Shown: one piece after another, positions 1 to 8,766 of the stretch | Layout of the letters: every line of letters begins with the position of its first letter | Numbering within the stretch: the first letter of the stretch is position 1 | Source: Peribacillus sp. FSL E2-0218 | GTDB taxonomy: Bacteria; Bacillota; Bacilli; Bacillales; DSM-1321 | Assembly (NCBI RefSeq): GCF_037992945.1 | Contig: NZ_CP150304.1 | Span: 1,863,501-1,927,500, forward strand | Direction: 5' to 3' | DNA length: 64,000 nt | Notes under the pieces: model-generated | Databases searched by the model: none | What the model saw: the letters and a program-made list of their open reading frames with translations, nothing else | Told to the model about the DNA's origin: nothing | Position numbers and translations under genes: made by a program

Positions 1-1
1 A

Positions 2-940
2 GAACACGTTTTCGTGGATTCCACACATGTGAAAGCCAGTGCGAATAAACGGAAATTTGAAAAGAAAATCGTTCGTAAAGAAACACGAGCGTATCAAGGA
101 CGTCTTCAAGAAGAAATCAATCAAGATCGTGAAAACCATGGAAAGAAGCCTTTTCCACCAGATAAATTTGATAAGGAAGAAACCAAAGCAATTAAAGAAA
201 GTACTACGGATCCTGAGAGTGGCTACTATGTGAAAGATGAACGAACAAAACAGTTTGCCTATTCATTCCATGCGGCCGCAGACGGCAACGGTTTTGTATT
301 GGGAACGATTGTAACACCTGGTAATACACATGACAGTCATATTTTGGAGCCACTTGTTGAGCAAGTGATTGAGAAAGTTGGAAAACCAGAAGCAGTTGCC
401 GCAGATGCAGCTTATAAAACACCAGCGATTACAAGCTACCTATTTAACAAAGAAATCACACCTGCTTTACCCTATACACGTCCTCGTACAAAAGAAGGAT
501 TCTTTCGCAAACATGACTATGTTTACGATGAACACTTTGATTGTTACCTTTGCCCTTCGGGAGAAACTTTAAAGTACTCAACAACAAATAAAGAGGGCTA
601 TCGCGAGTACAAATCGCCCAAACAAATTTGTGCAACATGCTCATTTTTATCACGGTGTACGGAAAGCAAAGACCATCAAAAAGTAGTGACACGGCATATC
701 TGGCAAGCATATGTGGAAGAAGCAGATCATCTGCGTCATCATCAAGAGGTAAAACCTATATATGCGAAACGCAAAGAAACGATTGAGCGTGTATTCGCAG
801 ATGCAAAAGAAAAGCATGGTATGCGTTGGACTACTTTAAGGGGACTTAAAAAATTGTCGATGCAGGCGATGCTTACTTTCGCTGCCATGAATGTAAAGAA
901 GATGGCCACTTGGACATGGCAAGGTCCTAAAACGGCTTAA
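2..940 (+). mobile_element. IS1182-family transposase, 3' part
   Basis: The reading frame is open from base 2, so the transposase enters from beyond the left edge and only its last 313 codons are seen. The segment DSTHVKASANKRKF near the start is the characteristic IS1182/IS5-type DDE catalytic stretch (first Asp). A CxxC-containing region (YLCPSGETLKYS, CATCSFLSRC) is typical of IS1182 proteins, and KETIERVFADAKEKHGMR holds the last catalytic Glu. The 5' end and left inverted repeat are outside the window. No frameshift is seen in the visible part, so the copy may be active. Confidence 0.9.
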
Positions 941-999
941 CATAGTGGCTCGAAGAGCCCAAATCTCGTAACCTTTGGTCAAAATTTCAAAGGAATTTC

Positions 1000-1046
1000 A
1001 AAAGGGGTTCGGAATTTTTTAATTCCGAACCCCTTTTGTCTACAAA
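1000..1046 (+). terminator. Hairpin at the right end of the IS element
   Basis: A 17-bp near-perfect inverted repeat (AAAAGGGGTTCGGAATT and its complement, 1000-1016 and 1021-1037) lies 60 bases behind the transposase stop, followed by TTTTGTCTACAAAC. It probably terminates transposase transcription. GTCTACAAAC looks like the outer tip of an IS1182-type terminal repeat, so the element may end near base 1046; the left copy needed to prove this is not in the window. Confidence 0.55.
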
Positions 1047-1051
1047 CTGAA

Positions 1052-1082
1052 CGATGGAAGAAGAGCACTCCATCGCTTTTTT
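1052..1082 (+). terminator. Rho-independent terminator, plus strand
   Basis: CGATGGA (1052-1058) pairs with TCCATCG (1069-1075) and is followed by CTTTTTT. The T-run is on the plus strand, so this is the terminator of whatever gene lay left of the IS insertion; the minus-strand cupin gene ends just behind it. Confidence 0.6.
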
Positions 1083-1088
1083 CATTTA

Positions 1089-1775
1089 TCAATAATAATA
1101 ATATTGGGGATTAGCTGGTATTTGATAATTATAGGCCGGGGCAGGGTATACTTGGTTATCATATTGATTGATATATTGCGGATATGGCTGCTGCGGAAGT
1201 TGCGAAGGCTGCTGCAGTGGCTGTCTTTCATCTTCAGAACCCCGTTGGCAGTTGGCTGTCGGACCGATGAACGTTGCTGGCTGCACGGGGGCAACTGCTT
1301 TTTTCCATTGGTTTTCATCCATGCAATACGTATGAGCCATGATATTTGCTGGTGTCAATTTCAGGATATCGGAACCAAGCACAACTTCAGGGGTTGGCGC
1401 ATCAAAAATGGCAAGCAGATGCGTATTATCGGAAGTTGCGACTTCATAATGCCACCAGCCTTGTGGAACATTGGCCACTTGACCGGGCTTAAGGGGGTAA
1501 TTCTGGATTTGTTTCGTGAAAGGATTCAGCAATGAAACGGTTGCGGCACCAGAAATACAGTAAACAAGCTCAGCTGCATTTTGGTGATAATGCGGTTCCA
1601 CAACATTGCTAGTGCTGAGGTAAATATCCAGCAAAGAAACATTTTCAAGGGTGTTCAATTGTTTGATACCTACTACATTAATATAGTTTTGATTATCTTT
1701 TTTAAAGAGATTGCTATTATTGGCGTCGAAAAAAAATTGTGTGGATGGGGAGGTATAGTCCATATATGAAACCAT
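1089..1775 (-). CDS. Cupin-domain protein with a Gln/Pro/Tyr-rich tail
   Basis: 228 aa. Residues about 50-125 form a single cupin barrel: EPHYHQNAAELVYCISG carries the HxH...E metal-binding pattern of cupin motif 1, and PQGWWHYEV carries the His of motif 2. This resembles one domain of bacterial oxalate decarboxylase or germin-like proteins. The last 45 residues are low-complexity and rich in Q, P and Y, ending in PQYYYY, a composition common in Bacillus spore coat proteins. Function (enzyme, sugar binding or coat component) cannot be fixed. The gene stands alone, upstream of and divergent from the OPT transporter. Confidence 0.75.
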   Translation of the reverse strand: MVSYMDYTSPSTQFFFDANNSNLFKKDNQNYINVVGIKQLNTLENVSLLDIYLSTSNVVEPHYHQNAAELVYCISGAATVSLLNPFTKQIQNYPLKPGQVANVPQGWWHYEVATSDNTHLLAIFDAPTPEVVLGSDILKLTPANIMAHTYCMDENQWKKAVAPVQPATFIGPTANCQRGSEDERQPLQQPSQLPQQPYPQYINQYDNQVYPAPAYNYQIPANPQYYYY

Positions 1776-2038
1776 GAAAGTATCATTCCTTTTCTGAAGA
1801 CTTGATTCTGCAGGATATGCTAGTGGCCATTTTAATGTGCAAATGCCTAGTCGCTTTTTTGAAAATATACCTGCTTCGTTCGTGTCTTTAACCCATCGAG
1901 TGAAAGGTGGTTTAACTAAAAGGGTGAGGATTTTTTAATAGAAGCGGAAGGTCGATAAGTGGCGGGCAGGACCAATACTTGAAACTGTTAATCTGAATGT
2001 TGTGCATAATCGAAATTTTAATAAGCAGAATTTTCCCA

Positions 2039-2068
2039 TTGCGTGTGTTTAAATTACAGTGATATAAT
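2039..2068 (+). promoter_or_regulatory. Sigma-A-type promoter of the OPT transporter gene
   Basis: TTGCGT (2039-2044) and TATAAT (2063-2068) are separated by 18 bases, about 40 bases ahead of the transporter start. The rest of the 330-base gap between the divergent cupin and OPT genes (1776-2100) shows no gene. Confidence 0.5.
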
Positions 2069-2109
2069 GTTCTCTGTGATTTTAAAGTTTAACATAGGAA
2101 GTGGCTAAA

Positions 2110-4002
2110 TTGTCGAACAATTCAAAAGAGAGTAAATTCGTCCCGTACGTTTCTGCATCTAAATCTTTACCGGAATTAACCGCAACGGCAATAATTCTAG
2201 GGATTATACTTGCAATCGTCTTCGGGGCAGCAAATGCGTACTTAGGCCTACTTATTGGTTTGACTGTCTCTGCTTCAATACCCGCGGCGGTAATTTCAAT
2301 GGCTATTTTAAGAGGGGTTTTCCGCAGGGATTCAATATTAGAAAACAATATTGTGCAAACGATGACCACGGCAGGTGAGGCTATCGGTGCCGGTGCTGTA
2401 TTTACCATCCCGGCATTATTCATGTGGGATATAGACGTGAGTCAGGCATTCATCATTTTCGTTGTTTTAACGGGTGGATTTTTAGGGGTCTTCATGATGG
2501 TTCCCCTGCGTCAGCTCCTTATTGTAAGGGAACATGAAACTTTACCTTATCCTGAAGGTACGGCATGTGCCGAGGTATTGAAGTCAGGAGAAAAAGGTGG
2601 GACTAGCGCCAAGCTAATCGGCGCCGGTTTAGTCATTGGCGGTGTAGTGAAAGGCCTTGGTGATGGGTTTAAGCTTTTCAAAACGGAAGTTGAAACAGGA
2701 ATCACGAATTTTAAAAATGCAGTTGTTGGTCTGGATGCTTTTCCTTCCCTTTTGGGTGTAGGTTATATCATTGGACCGCGTGTTGCAGGTCAAATGCTAG
2801 GTGGGGGATTGTTGGCTTGGGTCGTTCTGATCCCGGCAATCAGCTTCTTTGGCAGCAGTAATGGAACAGCCATATTCCCTTCCGAGGTACCGATTGGTGA
2901 ATTGGATGCATGGGGAATTTGGGATAATTATATACGCTATATCGGAGCTGGTGCGGTAGCAACTGGCGGATTGATCACATTAATCAAAACTTTACCGATT
3001 CTTTTCAGTTCGGTTTTTGATACGCTAAAAGGTGTAAAGGCCAATAAAGGACAGCTTAAGGCTGGTTCGATCCGTACTGAAAAAGACATTCCAGCAAAAT
3101 ATGTTTGGCTGGGAATATTCATTGTTATTTTAATCATCGCTTTCACACCTATAACAGATGTAGGAATCATCGGTGCGATCGCGATTGCAATTTTTGGCTT
3201 TTTATTCGTGACCGTGGCTTCAAGGGTTGTAGGGATCGTTGGAAGTTCTTCTTCCCCTGTTTCTGGAATGACCATAGCCACACTTTTGATTGTAGCAATT
3301 GTCTACAAAGCTACTGGTTTTACCGGAACGACTGGAATGGTGGCCGCTTTGACCGTGGCTGCGATCATTTGTACAGCTCTTGCTGTTTCAGGTGATGTAT
3401 CCCAAGATTTAAAAACAGGGTACATCGTGGGCGGAACCCCATGGAAACAACAAGTCGCGATGATGATTGGTGTCGTCGCGTCGGCGTCTGTCATCGGTTT
3501 TATCCTGGTGTTAATGGATAACGCGTATACGATGGGATCAGCAGAACTTCCTGCTCCTAAAGCGGCTCTTATGAAAATCCTCGCTGAAGGAGTTCTAGGA
3601 GGAGATTTGCCTTGGACCCTTATCTTTATCGGTGCGGCCATTGCCATCACATTGGAGTTTTTCGGTTTGAATTCCCTTGTAGTGGCAGTCGGCATTTACT
3701 TGCCGGTTCATACTAGTGTGCCAATCATGATTGGCGGCTTCATCCGCTTCTTCGTTGAGTTCTTCTCGAAGACGAAAGAAGCACTTAAAGCACGCGTCGA
3801 TAGAGGGGTTTTATTTGCCTCTGGATTGATTGCAGGCGAATCCTTGATTGGTGTGCTTATTGCGATCTTGATTGCAGCAGGCGTCCAAGTTCCAGCTGCA
3901 GCCAAATTGGCCAGCAATCTGCTACCATTCATACTATTCCTCGTTTTAGCTGGATTGCTTTGGTTCGTTTCTAGCAAAGGGAAAAAAGAAGATGCTTCGT
4001 AA
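2110..4002 (+). CDS. OPT-family oligopeptide transporter
   Basis: About 630 aa, polytopic throughout with some 14-16 hydrophobic segments. The N-terminal stretch SLPELTATAIILG, the early GAANAYLGL...GLTVSASIPAAV and the VREHETLPYPEGTACAEVL motif are hallmarks of the prokaryotic OPT superfamily (oligopeptide or metal-chelate uptake). The frame is open from GTG 2101, but the ribosome binding site AGGAAG (2096-2101) overlaps that codon; TTG at 2110 sits at the right distance and is preferred. The substrate cannot be told from sequence. The next gene overlaps its last 11 bases, so the two are probably co-transcribed. Confidence 0.88.
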   Translation: MSNNSKESKFVPYVSASKSLPELTATAIILGIILAIVFGAANAYLGLLIGLTVSASIPAAVISMAILRGVFRRDSILENNIVQTMTTAGEAIGAGAVFTIPALFMWDIDVSQAFIIFVVLTGGFLGVFMMVPLRQLLIVREHETLPYPEGTACAEVLKSGEKGGTSAKLIGAGLVIGGVVKGLGDGFKLFKTEVETGITNFKNAVVGLDAFPSLLGVGYIIGPRVAGQMLGGGLLAWVVLIPAISFFGSSNGTAIFPSEVPIGELDAWGIWDNYIRYIGAGAVATGGLITLIKTLPILFSSVFDTLKGVKANKGQLKAGSIRTEKDIPAKYVWLGIFIVILIIAFTPITDVGIIGAIAIAIFGFLFVTVASRVVGIVGSSSSPVSGMTIATLLIVAIVYKATGFTGTTGMVAALTVAAIICTALAVSGDVSQDLKTGYIVGGTPWKQQVAMMIGVVASASVIGFILVLMDNAYTMGSAELPAPKAALMKILAEGVLGGDLPWTLIFIGAAIAITLEFFGLNSLVVAVGIYLPVHTSVPIMIGGFIRFFVEFFSKTKEALKARVDRGVLFASGLIAGESLIGVLIAILIAAGVQVPAAAKLASNLLPFILFLVLAGLLWFVSSKGKKEDAS

Positions 4003-4357
4003 ACGTCAATCAAAAAAGAGGAACCTGTTAACCATGGTTCCTCTTTTGGAAAGACGAGTAACCTTGGAGCAAGGATCTGCGGAAACGACTTTTTTAGTCA
4101 TCCAACGAACCAATTTCGTGGAACGAATGACGATTCGGTATTTTAAGCAGCCGTCAGTTCGTAAAATCAAGCTTGACAAATTTGGTGCATTTGCCATTAA
4201 ACAAATGGAGTATAAATGCAATGTGAATCAGATTTCGGAAGCGATGAGTGAACATTTCGGTGAGGAAGCGGAACCTTCCTTGCCACGGCTGATGAAATTT
4301 CTTGAAATCCTTGAGGTCCATGAATGGATCGTCTGGGATGAGGAAGAACAAAATTAA
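3992..4357 (+). CDS. PqqD-like small protein
   Basis: 121 aa. The central and C-terminal pattern (VRKIKLDKFGAFAIKQM, then VNQISEAMSEHFGEEAEP, then LMKFLEILEVHEWIV) follows the winged-helix PqqD/RiPP-recognition fold: 'LDxxGAxIWxxxDG', 'I...L...FG' and a closing 'FL..L...GLI' helix-strand. The ATG overlaps the OPT stop region by 11 bases, indicating translational coupling. No radical-SAM enzyme or precursor peptide is visible nearby, so a classical RiPP role is not supported. An alternative start is ATG 4034. Confidence 0.6.
   Translation: MLRKRQSKKRNLLTMVPLLERRVTLEQGSAETTFLVIQRTNFVERMTIRYFKQPSVRKIKLDKFGAFAIKQMEYKCNVNQISEAMSEHFGEEAEPSLPRLMKFLEILEVHEWIVWDEEEQN
4014..4047 (+). terminator. Perfect 12-bp hairpin inside the start of the PqqD-like gene
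   Basis: AAAAGAGGAACC (4014-4025) pairs perfectly with GGTTCCTCTTTT (4036-4047) around a 10-base loop, 11 bases behind the OPT stop codon. It has the form of an intrinsic terminator with a short T-run, yet lies within the next reading frame, so it could attenuate expression of the downstream gene. Confidence 0.5.
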
Positions 4358-4377
4358 AAAAAGCTGAAGCGCTTTTT
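4358..4377 (+). terminator. Weak hairpin behind the PqqD-like gene
   Basis: AAAAAGC and GCTTTTT flank a short loop directly after the stop codon and end in a T-run. It is a short but usable terminator for the OPT/PqqD unit. Confidence 0.4.
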
Positions 4378-4899
4378 GATGTTTGATAGAATCTCCTTAA
4401 GGTAGACAATGTAAAATGCCGCAAATCACCGCGGGATGATGCATTCCTGCTTTAAGGGGATTTTTTTATGGTTAAAAAGAAAAAGAGGTTATTCAAATAA
4501 AGGATTGCCGTACAGATGTATTTGAATGAGGAAAACGATGAAACGTATATGGCGGACTCAGCCTTGACCCTTGAATGAAAAGATGAAAATAAGTATATCT
4601 ATTGAAAAAAGAAGAAAAAAAGAGATCATTCCCTATAACGCAAAGTGGATGGTCTCTTTATGTATTTTTGCATCTTTACCTTTATTTTTCTCTCGTGTTT
4701 ATGGAAGCTTGTAAGTTATATGAAAAAATGCTAAGAAGGAGAGTTTTACTTTTTATGAAAAATATTAATTTTTTTCTTTATGAACTTTTAATAAGTCCAA
4801 CTGAAACTCGACGCCCGTTCCTGAAGGATCTGGCGCGACCGCTCGGCCATTTTCGATCATCAGCGGCCGTATATGAATCAATAGGAAAGCTGTGTACCT
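4378..4899. other. Intergenic region without a convincing gene
   Basis: About 520 bases between two convergent units. Open frames here have no ribosome binding site and no family-like composition. An imperfect stem-loop (AAAGAGATCAT at about 4619 with ATGGTCTCTTT at about 4650) could be a terminator. Nothing else is recognised. Confidence 0.5.
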
Positions 4900-6921
4900 C
4901 TATAGTAAAGATTCTAAATAGTTCATACCGACTTCCGTTATTCTTGTTCCGCCCCGCCCTTTACGTTTGATGATCAGTCCTTTTTGCTCGAGGTCATCAA
5001 GTCGGCGCCTAACCTGTTGCGGGGACAAAGAGAGGCTTGCATGCTGTTCTTTCGTTTTTGTTGAAATATATTCTCTGCTGGCGGCTTTTCCAGCTTCATT
5101 GCATTGCATAACGATCTTTAGAATCATGCGATGTTCAGATTGCTCCAGGGTATTTTGTGGCGGGGCTACTTTATCTTCCGATAGTTGCGCTGTCTGATGC
5201 TGCGGTAGATCATCTTTAGTTAATATCGTACCATTACACACTGTCAGCATATAATCGAGTGTGTTTTTAAGCTCGCGAATATTGCCGTCCCACTCAGCCC
5301 GTTTCAGCCAATCCATTAACGAATGCTCCACTTTTATCCAATTTCCGTTTTTTGTTATGTAATGATGGATCAAGAGGGGAATGTCTTCTCTTCGCTGCCT
5401 TAGTGGCGGAATGGAGAGGTTAAGTACATTCAAACGGTAAAATAAATCATTTCTGAACGTTTGTGCTTTCATTTGTTCCTCGATTTTTTTATTTGTTGCA
5501 GAAATGATGCGAATGTTAATGGGAATAATCTTCGAGCCGCCAATTCTTCTTATTTCCTTTTCTTGGATAACTCTTAATAAGCGAGATTGCATCGATAAAC
5601 TGATATCCCCTATTTCATCCAAAAAGATGGTGCCGTTATCTGCAAGCTCAAACAGTCCTTTTTTACCTCCGCGCTGACCTCCAGTAAATGATCCGTCTTC
5701 ATACCCGAATAATTCGCTTTCTAGCAGGCTTTCGGATAAGGCGCTGCAGTTTATGGGCAGAAAAGGCCCATTTTTTCTCAAGGAGTGCATATGAATGGCA
5801 TGAGCAAACAATTCTTTGCCCGTTCCTGATTCTCCCTGGATGAGGATGGGGTGTTCTGCTAATGCGAGCTTTTTTGCGATCTGTTTAAGTTCTATCATTT
5901 TAGGATTTTTACAGAAAATGTCATCAAAGCTATACTTCGCGTAAAATCCTTTCTCGCGATATTTGCGCTGTGCTGTTTTTTCAATTTCGGATGCCTGGTG
6001 GACACTTTTAAAAACAGCAACGATGGATTGCTCTCCAATCATTGAATGACGGTATACGACAACCTCAACACCATGAATGCTAAAAAATTGACTCTCTTCC
6101 ACACCCTCCAGGATGAATTGAACCACTTCGTTTTGAAGGATTACCGTATCAATCGGGCGGTTGATGACTACATCCGCCTGAATTTGAAAGAGTGCTTCAA
6201 GTTTTTGATTAAACACGGTTACTTCACTTGTTTCATTGATGACGAGTATTCCGTCATCAATCGTATTAACGACATTTTGGATGTGGTGATAGACTTCTTT
6301 TGTCTCCTGTTGGGATACAAGCAATTTTTGCTGCAATTCAATGATGCTTCTGATGTATCTTTCTGAAATTTGCAGGGCAACTTTTCCCTCCAGCCTGCAA
6401 TGATCTACAATTCTTAAAATGGTGGTCATATCCAAAAGCCTGACGCCAATATCCAAAACCATCGGCAAATAGGCGGGGGCAAGTTCTGTTTCACCTGGTG
6501 ATACAGCCACATCGATATCATCATAATAAGTATGATTCTTCTTGTAAGCTATAAAGCGAACATGATTGATTCCAAGTTGGTAAAGAGATTGAATCAGTTC
6601 CAATGTGACCTTGTATTCATCATTGATGACAAGTACGTTGGCTCCAGCCGGAATTGTGAGAAGTTTGTCCAAATGTTCATGGTGGACGGTACGTTGTCCG
6701 GTAATAAAGTTTACGGCATTCATATGGTTTAGATGACTGACTTCTTCTTTAAGGGATTCGGAGGAGAAGAGGATGACATCCGCTTCAAGACCAGCTGGAA
6801 GGCCCTCATCGACTGCATAGCTATCAATGTGCAGATAATCACCTAATAGCTGATGAAGTTGCTGATGCAGGGTGTGCCTTGTCTTGATGCCGCCTGTCAA
6901 AAGGATAAGTGATGGTTTCAT
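4900..6921 (-). CDS. Sigma-54-dependent transcriptional activator
   Basis: About 673 aa. Counting from the upstream ATG at 6930, residues 1-200 form a PrpR-N-like sensor region, about 215-310 a PAS domain, and about 335-565 the sigma-54 AAA+ domain with Walker A GESGTGKE (366-373) and Walker B TIFLDEIGD (434-442). The GAFTGA loop that touches sigma-54 reads GSFTGG. The C-terminus (SPQQVRRRLDDLEQKGLI...GRGGTRITEVG) looks like a winged helix, not the usual Fis-type helix-turn-helix. ATG 6921 is preferred because AAAGGGA lies 9 bases ahead of it and touches ATG 6930. The gene is divergent from an operon with a -24/-12 promoter, its likely target. Confidence 0.88.
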   Translation of the reverse strand: MKPSLILLTGGIKTRHTLHQQLHQLLGDYLHIDSYAVDEGLPAGLEADVILFSSESLKEEVSHLNHMNAVNFITGQRTVHHEHLDKLLTIPAGANVLVINDEYKVTLELIQSLYQLGINHVRFIAYKKNHTYYDDIDVAVSPGETELAPAYLPMVLDIGVRLLDMTTILRIVDHCRLEGKVALQISERYIRSIIELQQKLLVSQQETKEVYHHIQNVVNTIDDGILVINETSEVTVFNQKLEALFQIQADVVINRPIDTVILQNEVVQFILEGVEESQFFSIHGVEVVVYRHSMIGEQSIVAVFKSVHQASEIEKTAQRKYREKGFYAKYSFDDIFCKNPKMIELKQIAKKLALAEHPILIQGESGTGKELFAHAIHMHSLRKNGPFLPINCSALSESLLESELFGYEDGSFTGGQRGGKKGLFELADNGTIFLDEIGDISLSMQSRLLRVIQEKEIRRIGGSKIIPINIRIISATNKKIEEQMKAQTFRNDLFYRLNVLNLSIPPLRQRREDIPLLIHHYITKNGNWIKVEHSLMDWLKRAEWDGNIRELKNTLDYMLTVCNGTILTKDDLPQHQTAQLSEDKVAPPQNTLEQSEHRMILKIVMQCNEAGKAASREYISTKTKEQHASLSLSPQQVRRRLDDLEQKGLIIKRKGRGGTRITEVGMNYLESLL

Positions 6922-7093
6922 AAGGGACATTCCCTTTCTTTGGTTGAATTGGTTTTATGATGGTGAGATATATGAACCATTTTAGACCATTAAACGATTG
7001 TTGTTAATAATAAAATTGCTTTTTTGATTGATATTTCATAATTTTCTTATTTCTCATTTCGTTCACAAGCACCGATTGAAAAATTCCCCCTAA

Positions 7094-7130
7094 GTATAGA
7101 GATGAGCATATTCCTATACGCACCCATCTC
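7094..7130. promoter_or_regulatory. Candidate activator-binding site upstream of the sigma-54 promoter
   Basis: Two overlapping inverted repeats, GTATAG(7094)-N14-CTATAC(7114) and GAGATG(7099)-N20-CATCTC(7125), lie 60-95 bases upstream of the -24 element, the usual distance for an enhancer bound by a sigma-54 activator. The assignment rests on symmetry and position only. Confidence 0.35.
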
Positions 7131-7185
7131 CCGTACCCGTCCCACTTAATGTGTCATTCAGATCCCATAGCAGTCGACTTATAAG

Positions 7186-7203
7186 TTGGCATGTATTTTG
7201 CAT
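7186..7203 (+). promoter_or_regulatory. Sigma-54 (SigL) -24/-12 promoter
   Basis: TGGCAT-GTATT-TTGCA (7187-7202) matches the consensus TGGCAC-N5-TTGCA at all but one position with exact spacing. It lies about 105 bases ahead of the transporter start, and a sigma-54 activator gene is adjacent and divergent. Confidence 0.85.
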
Positions 7204-7251
7204 TATTACTTTTACAAATGTTACTTTCTCAAAAAAACGAAAAGGAGAACT

Positions 7252-7284
7252 ATGGTAGGCGGGGAAGTATCATTTACTGGCTGA
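7252..7284 (+). CDS. Possible 10-aa leader peptide
   Basis: ATG at 7252 follows AAAAGGAG (7240-7247) and opens a 10-codon frame (MVGGEVSFTG) in the leader of the sigma-54-driven mRNA, ending 22 bases before the transporter start. It may be a regulatory upstream frame or chance. Confidence 0.3.
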   Translation: MVGGEVSFTG

Positions 7285-7306
7285 ATGAAAAGGGGAGAAG
7301 AGATGT

Positions 7307-8725
7307 ATGGCTCAAGTCGAAACAACGTATCAACCAGAAGGAAAAACAAAAAAAGATCGTAAAATTAATGTATTCGCATTATTGCTGGGTGTTTTGGTCA
7401 TCGCAACGTTATTAACTTATGTGTTGCCTGCAGGAGATTATGGACGCATCGAGGTTGACGGAAGGACCGAAATCGACCCGGATACTTACAAAACGGCAGA
7501 CCAAACCCCGGTAAGCCCATTTGGAGCTGTTAAGGCGCTTCATACTGGAATGGTTGAAGCAGCTAATATTATCTTCTTCGTTTTGATCATTGGGGGATTC
7601 TTTGGTGTATTAACCGCCACTGGGACGATAAATGTACTGATTACGACGCTTGCCAAAAGACTTGCAACCCGGGAGAAGTTGCTTATACCTGGCATGATGC
7701 TATTCTTCGCGATTGGCGGTTCACTTATGGGGATGGCTGAGGAAACACTCGCATATATCCCATTATTGATTCCGTTGGCGCTTGCACTTGGATTTGACGT
7801 TCTTACAGGAACGGCCATTGTTATCCTTGGGGCTTCGGCAGGTTTTACGACGGCCGTCATGAATCCGTTTACAGTCGGAATTGCTCAAGGCATCTCCGAG
7901 CTGCCGATGTTCTCTGGCATGTCGTATCGATTAGTGCTTTTCGTGATCGTTTATGCGGTATCTGTAACATTCGTCTACCGTCATGCCATGAAGGTGAAAA
8001 AGGATCCGTCAAGAGGATTTTATGGAAAATACAGCAAGAAAGAAGCTGATGTGCTCCTTAAGTCTAAAGAAAAACTTGAAACGAAACATAAGCTCATTCT
8101 TGGTGCATTTTTACTGAATTATGTGGTCCTTGCTTTCGGAGTGATTAAATACAAATGGTATATTACGGAAATTGCAGCGCTTTTTGTAATGTTGACAATC
8201 GTCATAGGAGTCATTGGCAGGCTATCTGCGGATAAGATTGCGAAATCGTTTGTAGATGGATCATCTTTATTGATTGGCGGAGCCTTAATTATAGGAGTTT
8301 CCCGTGCAACTCTTGTTGTTCTAAATGAAGGGCACATTATTGACCCGATGCTTCATGGGGTTTCCGATACGCTAAAGCATATCCCGGCGTTCTGGAGTGT
8401 GATTGGCATGTATAACTTCCAGGCCATTATCCATTTTATCCTTGCCTCGGGAAGCGGACACGCCATGCTGACGATGCCAATCATGACACCGCTTGCTGAT
8501 TTGCTTGATATTACTCGACAGACGGCAGTTCTTTCGTTCTCATTTGCTGATGGAATAGGGAATATTATTTTTCCGACGGCAGGCACGTTAATGGCAGGAC
8601 TCGCTATTGCGGGCATTCCCTGGACAAAATGGGCCAAATGGGTTCTGCCGCTAGTCTTCATTCAATACCTCATTGGTTTAGCCGCTGTTGTAATCGCTCA
8701 TTTAATGAATTACGGACCATTCTAA
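7307..8725 (+). CDS. yfcC: YfcC-family transporter (basic amino acid or peptide)
   Basis: 472 aa with about 11-12 membrane segments. The N-terminal TYVLPAGDYGR, the extended GMVEAANIIFFVLIIGGFFGVL and the GMAEETLAYIPLLIPLALALGFD segment are typical of the YfcC branch of the C4-dicarboxylate/arginine-ornithine antiporter superfamily (DcuC-like). It is the first gene of a four-gene operon with iadA and two S51 peptidases. By context it should import beta-aspartyl dipeptides or the amino acids released from them. GGGGAGAAG lies 7 bases ahead of ATG 7307. Confidence 0.88.
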   Translation: MAQVETTYQPEGKTKKDRKINVFALLLGVLVIATLLTYVLPAGDYGRIEVDGRTEIDPDTYKTADQTPVSPFGAVKALHTGMVEAANIIFFVLIIGGFFGVLTATGTINVLITTLAKRLATREKLLIPGMMLFFAIGGSLMGMAEETLAYIPLLIPLALALGFDVLTGTAIVILGASAGFTTAVMNPFTVGIAQGISELPMFSGMSYRLVLFVIVYAVSVTFVYRHAMKVKKDPSRGFYGKYSKKEADVLLKSKEKLETKHKLILGAFLLNYVVLAFGVIKYKWYITEIAALFVMLTIVIGVIGRLSADKIAKSFVDGSSLLIGGALIIGVSRATLVVLNEGHIIDPMLHGVSDTLKHIPAFWSVIGMYNFQAIIHFILASGSGHAMLTMPIMTPLADLLDITRQTAVLSFSFADGIGNIIFPTAGTLMAGLAIAGIPWTKWAKWVLPLVFIQYLIGLAAVVIAHLMNYGPF

Positions 8726-8766
8726 TCATGTTATAGAAACAGCTTAGAGAAATAGGAGGAAAGAAT

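Noticed and set aside
1104..1535. 143-codon plus-strand frame opposite the cupin gene
   Set aside because: Complement of a clearly coding cupin; its residues show no domain.
4602..4970. 122-codon plus-strand frame
   Set aside because: Overlaps the end of the sigma-54 activator on the other strand, no ribosome site, composition of low-complexity AT-rich DNA.
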